From: Promethearchaeota archaeon
GTDB taxonomy: Archaea > Asgardarchaeota > Lokiarchaeia > Sigynarchaeales > SOKP01
Reading direction: 5' to 3'
NCBI GenBank assembly: GCA_004524515.1
Contig: SDNV01000038.1
Location: 1-22,264, forward strand
DNA length: 22,264 bases
A program made the position numbers and the translations under genes. Numbering within the stretch: position 1 is the first letter of the stretch; every line of letters begins with the position of its first letter. Positions 7,581 to 15,806 of this stretch are shown one piece after another. The notes below the pieces were generated by a model. That model was not told where the DNA came from, made no database searches, and worked only from the letters and a program-made list of their open reading frames with translations.

Positions 7581-9077
7581 ATGAGTCGTGAAAGATCTTT
7601 TTCATGGGAATACTTAAAAAATATTGCAGATACCTTAGATTCATTTAGAGTGAGAGCTTTAATAGATGCCAAAGAAGATATCTTAACTACGGGTATTTAT
7701 TCCGAAGATCAGTATTATTCTTTGGTATTCAAATTATTTGATGAAGAATTATTAAAATATTCCCTTTTTGAATTTTTAAAGAGTCAAAAAATTGTTACTC
7801 TGGACACTCTTAAAAAATATTCCCAAAAGAACTCTATCGAACTAAAAAAGGTTCTTAGTTTAGTTGAACTTCTTAAATTTGAAAATGTAATAACTATAGA
7901 GGAGATTTATGATACAATTGAAAATATTGGAGAGGATTTAGCACCTCATCCAATTCTCCGAGATCTTAACATATCTTCTTTTAAAGGAGATTCTTCCCAA
8001 ATTAAATCCATTTATGAACCGGTTGAAGTTATTTTCGACTCAAAGGTTTGTTCTGGTTGTGGAACCTGTGCAGGCATATGCCCGGTTAATTGTCTTAATG
8101 TACTTAATGGATTCGGTCAAATAGATAAAGACAAATGTATTCGATGTGGAATTTGTTATACTGTTTGTCCTCGAAGTTATTTTCCTGTAAGACTTATAAA
8201 TATGTACCAAGATAACGCAGAAAATGTTAAAGAATATTCTGAAATAGGATCTTTTATTGAAGCCTATTCTGCTCGAACGAAAATTAAAGAGATCGCAGAA
8301 GTATGCCAAGATGGGGGGATTTCTAGTACTTGTTTGTATTATCTTTTTGACAGCCAGGAAATAGATTATGCATTAGGAGCAAAAATGAGCAATACTCTCT
8401 GGCGTCCAGATCCCTTAATACTTAAGAGTAAAGAGGATATTATTCAAACCGCGGGAACAAAATATGTCAACAATCCTACTTTGCGAATTTTAAATGAATT
8501 TAATAGTTCTAACCATAACGTGGCAGTTGTGGGAGTTCCCTGTATGATGCAAGCGCTTCTTAAATCCGAGATTTATAATATCGGTATTCCGTCGTTGAAT
8601 AATGTGAAATATAGAATTGGAATCTTCTGCATGGAATCCTTTAGCTACCAATCCCTTATGAAGATTTGTGAACTCTTAAAGGTCGATATTAAAAATATAA
8701 AAAAAATGGATATCAATAAGGGCAAATTTTTTGTATTTACTCAAAATGGTGAAGAATATTCAATTCCCATAAAAGAAATCAGTCATTTAGCGAGAGAAGA
8801 TTGTGAAGTGTGTTATGATTTAACCTCTGAATCGGCGGATATTTCAGTGGGATCTATTGGTTCTCCTTCTGGATGGAACACAGTAATTCTAAGAACTAAA
8901 AAGGGTAAAAAATTATATGAATCGCTTCTAAACAAGGATTTGATTGAATCTAAACCAATAGAAGAAGTTAAACCCGGTTTACCGATGCTTCAAAAAATTG
9001 CAGCTACTAAGAAAAATAGCTGTAAAAAACACATAAATGAAAAAAAGCAAAAAAAATTACGGACTCCCTTATATTAA
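7581..9077 (+). CDS. FrhB-like F420/ferredoxin oxidoreductase subunit with an N-terminal helical extension
   Basis: FrhB-family proteins bind FAD and a [4Fe-4S] cluster and reduce or oxidise coenzyme F420, or exchange electrons with ferredoxin. Residues 157-196 contain two CxxCxxCxxxC ferredoxin motifs (C157-C167 and C186-C196). The FrhB N- and C-domains follow: QDGGISS at about 240, the GTKYVNNP segment, VAVVGVPCMMQAL, IGIFCMESF, and a late REDCEVCYDLTSESADISVG stretch that carries the conserved cysteine pair. The first 120 or so residues are not part of FrhB. They are helical and look like a winged-helix or docking domain (FDEELLKYSLFEFLKSQK...). At 498 residues it is longer than FrhB (about 280). 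The gene starts 100 bases after vhuD and is read in the same direction, so it is probably part of one electron-transfer unit. F420 versus ferredoxin specificity cannot be read from sequence. Confidence 0.83.
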   Translation: MSRERSFSWEYLKNIADTLDSFRVRALIDAKEDILTTGIYSEDQYYSLVFKLFDEELLKYSLFEFLKSQKIVTLDTLKKYSQKNSIELKKVLSLVELLKFENVITIEEIYDTIENIGEDLAPHPILRDLNISSFKGDSSQIKSIYEPVEVIFDSKVCSGCGTCAGICPVNCLNVLNGFGQIDKDKCIRCGICYTVCPRSYFPVRLINMYQDNAENVKEYSEIGSFIEAYSARTKIKEIAEVCQDGGISSTCLYYLFDSQEIDYALGAKMSNTLWRPDPLILKSKEDIIQTAGTKYVNNPTLRILNEFNSSNHNVAVVGVPCMMQALLKSEIYNIGIPSLNNVKYRIGIFCMESFSYQSLMKICELLKVDIKNIKKMDINKGKFFVFTQNGEEYSIPIKEISHLAREDCEVCYDLTSESADISVGSIGSPSGWNTVILRTKKGKKLYESLLNKDLIESKPIEEVKPGLPMLQKIAATKKNSCKKHINEKKQKKLRTPLY

Positions 9078-9186
9078 ATTTTTCAGCTATCATTTTAATA
9101 ATAAAACTATGTCCTTATGGTATTTTTATTTAAGATCTGAACTAAAATCACAAAATTAATAAAAAATTGTAAATTAGATTCTGTAA

Positions 9187-9196
9187 TTTAATATAA
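9187..9196 (+). promoter_or_regulatory. TATA-like box of the rps13 operon
   Basis: TTTAATATAA centres about 24 bases before the rps13 ATG at 9216. Archaeal transcription usually starts roughly 25 bases after the TATA centre, so the transcript would be leaderless or nearly so. This agrees with the absence of a ribosome binding site before the ATG. Confidence 0.4.
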
Positions 9197-9215
9197 ATTA
9201 TTTCGTTTATCAAAT

Positions 9216-9704
9216 ATGAGTTCACCAATCAGACCGAAGAATTTTCGGGAACAGGTCTATTTTGCTCAATTAAGATCCCGTGTAGATGGGAATGCTAAAA
9301 TTGAATTTGGTTTAACACAAATCAAAGGGATTGGAAGACGTTTTGCTCAAGCAATCATAAAAGTGGCAAATATTAGTCCAGATATGAGGATAGGGGCAGT
9401 TTCGGAAAAAGATCTCAATAAGATTGAAGATATTATTCTAAATCCTGTTAAAAATGGAATTCCCCCATATATGGTCAACCGAAAGAAAGATCTTAGGACG
9501 GGTGAAGATAGACACTTGATTGGAAACCAACTTGAGATTACTGTGCGAAGAGACATTGATAGAATGAAACGTATTAAAAGTTATAAAGGCGTGAGACATC
9601 ATTTACATTTAAAAGTGAGAGGACAGAGAACAAAGAGCACCGGACGACACGGATTAGTAATTGGAGTTATGCGAAAAAAGAGAGGTCAAGTAGCAAAGAA
9701 ATAA
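9216..9704 (+). CDS. rps13: Small-subunit ribosomal protein uS13
   Basis: uS13 sits in the head of the 30S subunit and contacts the large subunit and P-site tRNA. The 162-residue product has the archaeal/eukaryotic form: a short N-terminal extension, then FGLTQIKGIGRRFAQAI (residues 31-47), the helix-two-turn-helix region, and the conserved IKSYKGVRHHLHLKVRGQRTKS segment (from about 118) with a basic tail. It is slightly longer than many archaeal homologues because of the N-terminus. It opens the classic archaeal rps13-rps4-rps11 cluster, with 16 bases to the rps4 ATG. The ATG at 9216 is the natural start with a TATA-like box at leaderless distance. Confidence 0.96.
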   Translation: MSSPIRPKNFREQVYFAQLRSRVDGNAKIEFGLTQIKGIGRRFAQAIIKVANISPDMRIGAVSEKDLNKIEDIILNPVKNGIPPYMVNRKKDLRTGEDRHLIGNQLEITVRRDIDRMKRIKSYKGVRHHLHLKVRGQRTKSTGRHGLVIGVMRKKRGQVAKK

Positions 9705-9720
9705 ACGGAGTTAATTGATT

Positions 9721-10215
9721 ATGGGAGATCCTAGAAGACAAAAAAAGAAATTTAAAAAACCGGCCCATCCTTTTCAAAAAGATAGAATATTAGAAGAACT
9801 TGAATTTTTAGGCAGGTATGGACTCAGAAATAAAAGAGAATTCTGGAAAATGCGTACTATGCTCGGTAAATGGAGAGACCTGGCTAGAAAATCACGTTCC
9901 TTACCACGGGAACAGGCTTTAGAGGTTCAACAAACATTAATAAATAAACTTCAGCGTATGGGTGTTTTAGGTCCGGAGGCAGAATTTGATGATGTACTCC
10001 TTTTAACGGTGGAAGATATATTAAAAAGAAGATTACAAACTTTAGTTTATGAAAAAGGACTAGCAAACACAGTATATGAAGCAAGACAAAAAATCGTACA
10101 TAACCATATACAAGTTGGCAATAAACGAATAAATTCTCCCTCCTATATTGTAAAAAAGGGGGAAGAAGATTTAATCACTTTTGCCCCGAGTAGTCCGTTT
10201 ATATCTTCAAAATAA
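9721..10215 (+). CDS. rps4: Small-subunit ribosomal protein uS4
   Basis: uS4 is a primary 16S rRNA binder in the 30S body. I chose ATG 9721, which gives MGDPRRQKKKF as in other archaeal uS4 proteins, with GGAG at 9707-9710 at 10-base spacing. The in-frame TTG at 9715 would be only 4 bases from that site. The 164-residue product has the N-terminal helical domain with LGRYGLRNKREFWKMRTMLGKWR, and then the S4 RNA-binding domain at about 107-160 (RRLQTLVYEKGLANTVYEAR, then HIQVGNKRINSPSYIV). No zinc-binding cysteines are present, as in most archaeal forms. It is co-transcribed with rps13 and rps11. Confidence 0.96.
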   Translation: MGDPRRQKKKFKKPAHPFQKDRILEELEFLGRYGLRNKREFWKMRTMLGKWRDLARKSRSLPREQALEVQQTLINKLQRMGVLGPEAEFDDVLLLTVEDILKRRLQTLVYEKGLANTVYEARQKIVHNHIQVGNKRINSPSYIVKKGEEDLITFAPSSPFISSK

Positions 10216-10234
10216 TAAAAAAAGGTAAAAAAAA

Positions 10235-10627
10235 TTGAGTTCAGGAATTAAATGGGCCATTGTTCATATTTTCTCGAGTTATAATAATACAATTGTAACT
10301 GCAACTGATTTATCAGGAGCCGAAACCTTCGCAAAATGTACGGGAGGGATGGTAACAAAAGCCGATCGTGATGAAAGCAGTCCCTATGCTGCAATGCAAG
10401 CAGGGTTCAGAGTTGCGAACGATCTTAAGGATAAGGGGATAAATGGTATCCATATAAAGGTAAGGGCTCCCGGCGGTAACAAGTCACAAACTCCTGGTCC
10501 AGGGGCTCAAGCTTGTATACGGGCTCTAGCAAGATCTGGCTTACAAATTGGAAGAATTGAGGAAGTCACTCCGAAAAGTCATGACCATTGCAGAAGAAAA
10601 GGTGGCCATCGAGGTCGTAGAGTTTAA
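10235..10627 (+). CDS. rps11: Small-subunit ribosomal protein uS11
   Basis: uS11 lies on the 30S platform near the mRNA exit channel. The 130-residue product shows the conserved [21 protein letters not shown] opening, the SPYAAMQAG segment, the VRAPGGN loop, the PGPGAQA motif and the basic C-terminus [11 protein letters not shown]. The start codon is TTG at 10235 with AAAGGT at 10221-10226 as ribosome binding site. No ATG fits the conserved N-terminus. It is 19 bases after rps4. The usual archaeal followers (RNA polymerase subunit D, L18e, L13, S9) do not follow, and a gene-free gap of 263 bases begins here, so the operon seems to end. Confidence 0.96.
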   Translation: MSSGIKWAIVHIFSSYNNTIVTATDLSGAETFAKCTGGMVTKADRDESSPYAAMQAGFRVANDLKDKGINGIHIKVRAPGGNKSQTPGPGAQACIRALARSGLQIGRIEEVTPKSHDHCRRKGGHRGRRV

Positions 10628-10890
10628 AAAATAATAACACAGATTTTCTAAATTCTAATTGAATTAAATTATTTTAAACTTATATCTTCAAAAATCTCTT
10701 TTTAATACACACTATTATTTTATTTTAAGATTTTTTCCGGGATAATTTATTTATTTTAGAGGGATTATTTATTATTAAATGTAAATTAATTTATCTGCTC
10801 ATCACAAAAAAATAAATTCTTAAATAGTTACATATTACTTAAAGAATTATTTATACTGAGGAGATAGAGTAAATTTTCAATTGATTTCTT

Positions 10891-12507
10891 ATGAGCGAAA
10901 AAGAGATAATACAAGAAATAAATGAAATTTTTCTTCATTTAACCGATCAAGAACCTACACCCGATGAAGAAATTGAAGCAAGAGAGCAATTGATTGAAAA
11001 ATTCGATATTTTAAAAAGTTTAAATTCTTTTCCCCTACACGTACATCTTATCGAAGAAATTCTGGATATCTTAAATAATTGGGATACTTTGGATTTATGG
11101 TTTAAAGAGGTAGAAGGATTAGCACAGAATATTGGTAAATTTTTAAAATTAACTGGAATGAAGAAAGGACGTGTTCAAATTGAGAGATTTGATAAAATTA
11201 AGGAGGAAATAGAAGAAAATATTGGTACTGAGGTTGATTCTAATCTTTTAGATATTACCCAGATAGTTTCTGAGGTTACAGAAAAATTTAAGGGTGAAAT
11301 TACTACTTTAAAAGACACAATTGAACATTTAAAAAAAGAATTAGAGGGAAAAGAGGAAAGAATCCAAGATATTGCTCAGAAAAAACCAGTTAAGGTAATT
11401 GTTCCTAAAAAAGAGAGTAAGCTAGCTCCTCCCACAATTAAAATCCCCTCCATTAAAAGACCAGAAAAGCCCCCTCATATCAAAGTTAAGATTGATTCAG
11501 AAGTAGAAGAATCTGAGATGTTTATTGAACCAATGGAAGAGGATTTTGAAGCCTTAAAATTTGAGGCTAAAGAGGAAACAGAAGAGATACCCGAAATAAC
11601 GGAGGAGAGTTTAAATGAGCAAATTGAAACAGCAGATTCATTTGATAAACCAAAACTAACTCCGGTAATATCAGAAATTCCCCGTAGTGATTCAAAATCA
11701 CAATTCCCATTTAAGCTGGCCCAAATTCCCCGAGAAGAGGATGAGATCGTGGAAGAAGGAGTGGAATTAACTCCTTTACCCCCTGAAAAACCAAAAATTA
11801 TGAGAATTTCTGAAGAGGATGATCTATTAACTCCATTACCCGCTGAAAAACCGAGAGTAATGGACTGGGAGGAAGAGGATTCTACATTAACTCAAGAAGC
11901 TTCGAAGACAGAAGTTTCATTTGAACAAGAGCCTCAACTAACTCCAATTCCGGCGGAAGAAAAACTTGAGACAGAGAAAGGTGAGGAACCGACTTTTTTA
12001 ACACCGGTGATAAGTAAGAAACCAAAAATCACCCCTATTAGTATAGAAGAAATTGATACTGAGACGATCAAATCAAGCGGTACTGATTTATTTAATGTGT
12101 TTTCCTCAGTAGGTAAAAGAGCTTCAGAACAAAAAGTGGAACCACAGAAGACAATAGGAAAAACAGAACCTTTAAAAGAAACACATCTGAAACCCGACAA
12201 AAAGGGAATATCCGAATTCATTCCCCAAAAAATGGAAACCGTCCCACAATCTAAACCTAAACCACTTGAACCCGAAATAAGTGTGGAAGCATTACCCAAA
12301 GATAAAGACTCGTTATATCAAGAATTAATCGCCCTTGAGGGAAGAAGGTATTCCTTGGAAAAAGGCTATAAAGATCTAAGTGGTAATTATCAGAATGGGA
12401 TTATAGATGAATTCGAATTCAATAGCAGAAGTGAAGGCCTTAAAAATCAATTGGACGAAATTAGTTCCCGAATAACAAAAATTAGAAGAATAATTGCGAG
12501 TTTGTAG
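10891..12507 (+). CDS. Acidic linker protein with LTP-type repeats and a C-terminal coiled coil
   Basis: The 538-residue protein has three parts. Residues 1-165 are mostly helical and acidic, with a coiled coil at about 130-160. Residues 170-465 are a disordered-looking, Pro/Glu/Lys-rich linker with a recurring [LI]TP[VLI] motif at residues 256, 293, 313, 350, 370 and 380. The copies at 293 and 313 are clear 20-residue repeats (LTPLPxEKPxxM plus acidic residues). Residues 470-538 are a helical hairpin with the pattern YxNGxIxxxEFxxR followed by a heptad helix, like the short C-terminal coiled-coil modules seen in many archaeal proteins. There is no membrane segment or enzyme motif. A TATA-like TTATTTATACTG lies about 38 bases upstream. 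The function is unknown; regularly spaced short motifs in a long linker suggest a docking scaffold, which is inference. Confidence 0.72.
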   Translation: MSEKEIIQEINEIFLHLTDQEPTPDEEIEAREQLIEKFDILKSLNSFPLHVHLIEEILDILNNWDTLDLWFKEVEGLAQNIGKFLKLTGMKKGRVQIERFDKIKEEIEENIGTEVDSNLLDITQIVSEVTEKFKGEITTLKDTIEHLKKELEGKEERIQDIAQKKPVKVIVPKKESKLAPPTIKIPSIKRPEKPPHIKVKIDSEVEESEMFIEPMEEDFEALKFEAKEETEEIPEITEESLNEQIETADSFDKPKLTPVISEIPRSDSKSQFPFKLAQIPREEDEIVEEGVELTPLPPEKPKIMRISEEDDLLTPLPAEKPRVMDWEEEDSTLTQEASKTEVSFEQEPQLTPIPAEEKLETEKGEEPTFLTPVISKKPKITPISIEEIDTETIKSSGTDLFNVFSSVGKRASEQKVEPQKTIGKTEPLKETHLKPDKKGISEFIPQKMETVPQSKPKPLEPEISVEALPKDKDSLYQELIALEGRRYSLEKGYKDLSGNYQNGIIDEFEFNSRSEGLKNQLDEISSRITKIRRIIASL

Positions 12508-12515
12508 AAGTTTCA

Positions 12516-13277
12516 TTAATCATTTGTTATTCTAAAAACTGGGGGCATTTTAATTTTGTGTTCTGCTTTCTTCATCATATTTCTTACTTTATCAATATTT
12601 TCTTGATCTAAACTATTTAAATCTAAATTATTATCTATTCGATAAAGAATTTCATCTAATAAAGCATAGCTCATCCCAATTTCACCCTCATCAGTTTGAC
12701 CCTGCCATAATCCCGCTGATGGGGGCTTTGTAATAATTTTTTCAGGAATCTTTAAAAATCTTGCTAATTTTCTCACTTCACCCTTGTAAAGGGCTCCAAT
12801 CGGTTCGATATCTACACCCCCGTCTCCATATTTAGTAAAATATCCAATGGCAATTTCTGAGCGATTACCAGTCCCTCCCACGAGATATCCCTTAGATTGA
12901 CCCACATAATAGATTGTGGTCATTCTTAATCGTGGTTTGATATTTGCCATTGCCATCTGGTTGGATTTTATTTCGGAGGGTAAGACTTTAATTAATTCTC
13001 GATAAACAGAAGTTAAATCTGAGATTAAAAATGATATCCCTAAACTCTTGGCTACATGTTTAGCATCCTCAAGATCTTGAGACAGGGATTCGATAGGTAA
13101 TGCTAATCCTAAAACATTCTCTCTACCTAGGGCATTCGCACTTAAAGCAGCAGTGACTGCACTATCTATTCCTCCACTCAACCCCAACACTATCCCTTTA
13201 GCATTCGCGGAATTCACATAATTTTTAATCCAACTTTCAATTTCTTTCGCTAATTTTTTATAATTTAGTTCACGCAT
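12516..13277 (-). CDS. nadE: Ammonia-dependent NAD+ synthetase
   Basis: NadE adenylates the carboxylate of nicotinic acid adenine dinucleotide with ATP and amidates it with ammonia, the last step of NAD+ synthesis. The 253-residue product lacks the N-terminal glutaminase (nitrilase-like) domain of the long glutamine-dependent form. The ATP-pyrophosphatase P-loop SGGIDS is at residues 34-39. The family's mid-region GTGNRSEIAIGYFTKYGDGGVDIEPIG follows, with the adjacent LYKGEVRKLA and PSAGLWQGQTDEGEIG segments that bind the substrate. It ends 9 bases after the stop of the preceding plus-strand gene, so the two are convergent and tightly packed. It has its own promoter region upstream, shared with a divergent gene. 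Confidence 0.95.
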   Translation of the reverse strand: MRELNYKKLAKEIESWIKNYVNSANAKGIVLGLSGGIDSAVTAALSANALGRENVLGLALPIESLSQDLEDAKHVAKSLGISFLISDLTSVYRELIKVLPSEIKSNQMAMANIKPRLRMTTIYYVGQSKGYLVGGTGNRSEIAIGYFTKYGDGGVDIEPIGALYKGEVRKLARFLKIPEKIITKPPSAGLWQGQTDEGEIGMSYALLDEILYRIDNNLDLNSLDQENIDKVRNMMKKAEHKIKMPPVFRITND

Positions 13278-13355
13278 AATTCAATTACCCATTCAAATTG
13301 AAAATGTCGTAATTACAATTAGTATTTTTTTAAAATCCAGAATTTTTTAAGTAAC

Positions 13356-13371
13356 TAATATTATAATATTA
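13356..13371. promoter_or_regulatory. 16-bp perfect palindrome between nadE and a divergent gene
   Basis: TAATATTATAATATTA is an exact palindrome in the 137-base divergent promoter region. It lies about 45 bases before the ATG at 13415 and about 80 bases before the nadE start. Being pure A/T it may arise by chance. A second imperfect inverted repeat (TTCAATT ... AATTGAA) lies close to the nadE start. Confidence 0.3.
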
Positions 13372-13414
13372 TAAAAAGCAAAATTTAATAAAAACCTATA
13401 AAAATGTAGTAATT

Positions 13415-13840
13415 ATGTGTGCTGAAGAATTTAAAGCAATCATAGATGCTTCATTTGATAATACGAATTATACTCCATTCTGGACATATAATTCAGATTA
13501 CATTTTTGGGATGATCCCTGCCAAATCTGATGGCTCTCGCTGGACTGAGGTTTCCTATACCTTTGAAGAATCTGATGAGCCATTAGTTAAAAATGAAAGG
13601 AATGCTGATTTATCATACCAATTTCTTCTTGAAGAATTAACTAAAGGTGTTCCTTTCTACGTGGAAGATTTAAATGTAAACAATATTAAGGAGTTTGCAA
13701 AATCTATTGAATCGAAATCCGGACCTGAAAAAATGGTTGCCATAATTACAGAATTGATTAATAATTCTAATAATTACTCAAAAAACTTACCTATAATTAA
13801 AAATCAAAATGAGTTAGGAAAATTAAAGGAAAAATTGTAG
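13415..13840 (+). CDS. Uncharacterised protein, 141 residues
   Basis: The product begins MCAEEFKAIIDASFDN and is acidic and soluble. The first 60 residues look like mixed alpha/beta with aromatic positions (FWTYNSDYIFGMI, RWTEVSYTFEES). The rest is helical, with LSYQFLLEELTKGVPF and a final KLKEKL. No signal peptide, membrane segment or known active-site motif is seen, and cysteine is limited to residue 2. A CCTATAAAA element about 15 bases before the ATG is too close to be its own TATA box unless the start is further in. The gene is divergent from nadE and is followed by a 176-base gap before the convergent peptidase. I do not recognise the family. Confidence 0.55.
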   Translation: MCAEEFKAIIDASFDNTNYTPFWTYNSDYIFGMIPAKSDGSRWTEVSYTFEESDEPLVKNERNADLSYQFLLEELTKGVPFYVEDLNVNNIKEFAKSIESKSGPEKMVAIITELINNSNNYSKNLPIIKNQNELGKLKEKL

Positions 13841-14016
13841 AAGGTATTTTTATTTTCACTAATATCTACTTTTTAAATAATCATAACATTAAGCAATAAC
13901 TAAAGAAAAAATATAAAAAATATGTAGTTAATAATTTAACAGCCAGGTTTAAGCAAAATTTTTTTTAAATTTCTGTTAAAATCATAAAAAAGAAATTGAA
14001 TTTGTACTGAATTGTT

Positions 14017-15666
14017 TTATTTTTTTTTCCTAAATTTCTCTAATACCTTAACTTCTTTTTCATAAATATTCTCATTTCCAAAATTATCTATTATTTTAAA
14101 CCTTACATGATAAGTACCTGGTTTTCTAAATGCGCGAACCATAATAATGCGGTCACTAGTCATCCCATCATCAAAGGTCCATTCAAAAGATAAGATCACA
14201 CTTTCAGGACTAACTATAACTGAGGGAACAAAAATTGCTAAAACCCCCGCAGTGATTACTTCAGGAATTACGTAAAATACTACTGAAGGAATAGTTACTC
14301 CTTCTTTTTTAGTGATAAATTGATTTATATCTGTTAATTGTCCATCGGCTTGCTTTATAACCTCAGGAGGAGTGGCCTGAATTTTATCGATTATCTCAAT
14401 ATGAGCCTTGGCTGAGCGTTCAATTTGGTCAGGGGTAATAATATCAATCGTATCGAGTTTGGTATGATATAAAATTGGTTTACCAATAATCAAAATTGAA
14501 GGCACTTCTTTTGAAACAAATGCGGGTAAGTCAGCAACTGGAAATGCCCGTGCCGATACATACACTGCAGGTAATAAATTATACTTCAACACGGCATCTA
14601 ATGTATAAGAAAGAAGCACTGAATTTTCAGTTACAAATAATCCTCTTCTTTCGTCGTGTCCCGTAGGAACAACACCCTCGTTTGCTTCCTTATAATACCC
14701 ATTACACCCAAATCCATCCAATAAGATATAGGTAGTTATTTTTGGCAACATCTCCTCATGCATTTTTACGTATAATTTTGATCCTACTGATCCACATTCA
14801 TGCCCCGTCCACCCTACGAAAAGCATAGTTTTTTCCCGTTTTTCAAGGGGAATTTTTGCATAATATTCTGCCAATGTAATTAATCCTGCATTAGCAGCTG
14901 CATTGTCTAAAGCTCCCGTGAAAGTGGAATCTGTATGGGTTCCAATTAGTATAATATCATCCGTTTTTCCGGCAAGCGTTCCAACCACGGTATTACTGGT
15001 AGCGGGACCTGTTTTTGATATTAAGCTAAATTTCACGAAAAGTTTTTTATGATATCTTGTGCACAATTCTATTAAATACGCACCATCAGGACTGCTAATC
15101 GAAAGAGCAGGAAGGACACTCTCCTGTGTAGGCACAATATAAGCAATAGAATCTAAAGGAGAGCCATTGGTACAAATAACCGCTACTGCTCCTTTTTTTT
15201 TGGCCATATTGATGGTATTGAATAATCGTTCATTATGTGTAGGAAAAAAATTCAAAACCATTTTGCCTTCGATTAGTGCAATTTTATTTTTCACCTCAAC
15301 TTGGTCAAAATCACTTTTTGTTCCATAGCCCACATACACAACCTCTGCAGTAATACCCTCAGGAGGCGTACTTTCACTAAACCAGGCGGGAAAAGTTTTG
15401 ATGGTTTGATCTTCCGAAACTCCAGGAGTTTTCTCAGAAATAATTATAAGCTCATGTTTTTCTGCCCACCACCGAGTAAAATCAATTTTTTCAAATTTTA
15501 CGTCGTTTAAGCCTACTTCTTTCAATTTATTATAAATATATTGTTCTGCTTTATCTGCAGGAGGTGTACCAGAACGTCGGAATCCAAAATCACATAAATC
15601 TTTGACAATTTGGAGCATCTCTTCTCCCTTGAACTCAAATTTCTTTTGATTTTCCACTTTTTTCAC
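14017..15666 (-). CDS. M28-family metallopeptidase with PA-like insert and C-terminal PKD-like domain
   Basis: M28 enzymes are di-zinc exopeptidases. Of the five usual zinc ligands, all are identifiable: H244 (IGTHTDS), D254 (ALDNAA), E290 (GHEC), D317 (LLDG) and H401 (YHTKLDT). In the usual 'GEE' pair, however, the general-base glutamate is His289 (GHECGSVGS instead of GEExGLxGS). Residues about 95-215 look like a protease-associated (PA) domain, and residues about 455-545 like a PKD or Ig-like beta domain (FEWTFDDG, then KPGTYHVRFKIIDNFGN). No signal peptide is seen, although PA and PKD domains are usually extracellular. The start is GTG at 15666; the overlapping ATG is out of frame. At 549 residues it is near the length of PA-containing M28 proteins. 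It may be an aminopeptidase or a related hydrolase with altered chemistry. Confidence 0.82.
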   Translation of the reverse strand: MKKVENQKKFEFKGEEMLQIVKDLCDFGFRRSGTPPADKAEQYIYNKLKEVGLNDVKFEKIDFTRWWAEKHELIIISEKTPGVSEDQTIKTFPAWFSESTPPEGITAEVVYVGYGTKSDFDQVEVKNKIALIEGKMVLNFFPTHNERLFNTINMAKKKGAVAVICTNGSPLDSIAYIVPTQESVLPALSISSPDGAYLIELCTRYHKKLFVKFSLISKTGPATSNTVVGTLAGKTDDIILIGTHTDSTFTGALDNAAANAGLITLAEYYAKIPLEKREKTMLFVGWTGHECGSVGSKLYVKMHEEMLPKITTYILLDGFGCNGYYKEANEGVVPTGHDERRGLFVTENSVLLSYTLDAVLKYNLLPAVYVSARAFPVADLPAFVSKEVPSILIIGKPILYHTKLDTIDIITPDQIERSAKAHIEIIDKIQATPPEVIKQADGQLTDINQFITKKEGVTIPSVVFYVIPEVITAGVLAIFVPSVIVSPESVILSFEWTFDDGMTSDRIIMVRAFRKPGTYHVRFKIIDNFGNENIYEKEVKVLEKFRKKK

Positions 15667-15806
15667 ATTTCTAATCTTTTTTTAGTACTTTTTCTAATAA
15701 TTTTATCATTTATTTTTATTTAATTGATAATGGAAAATAAAAGTTCCATAAAACAATTGATAAGGAGGAGAATTAAGAATTTTTTATATTAACTTACTTT
15801 TATATA

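Noticed and set aside
15730..15792. A 20-residue basic small ORF on the plus strand
   Set aside because: No ribosome site precedes its ATG, it is in an AT-rich spacer, and nothing supports translation. The AAGGAGG inside it has no suitable start codon after it.
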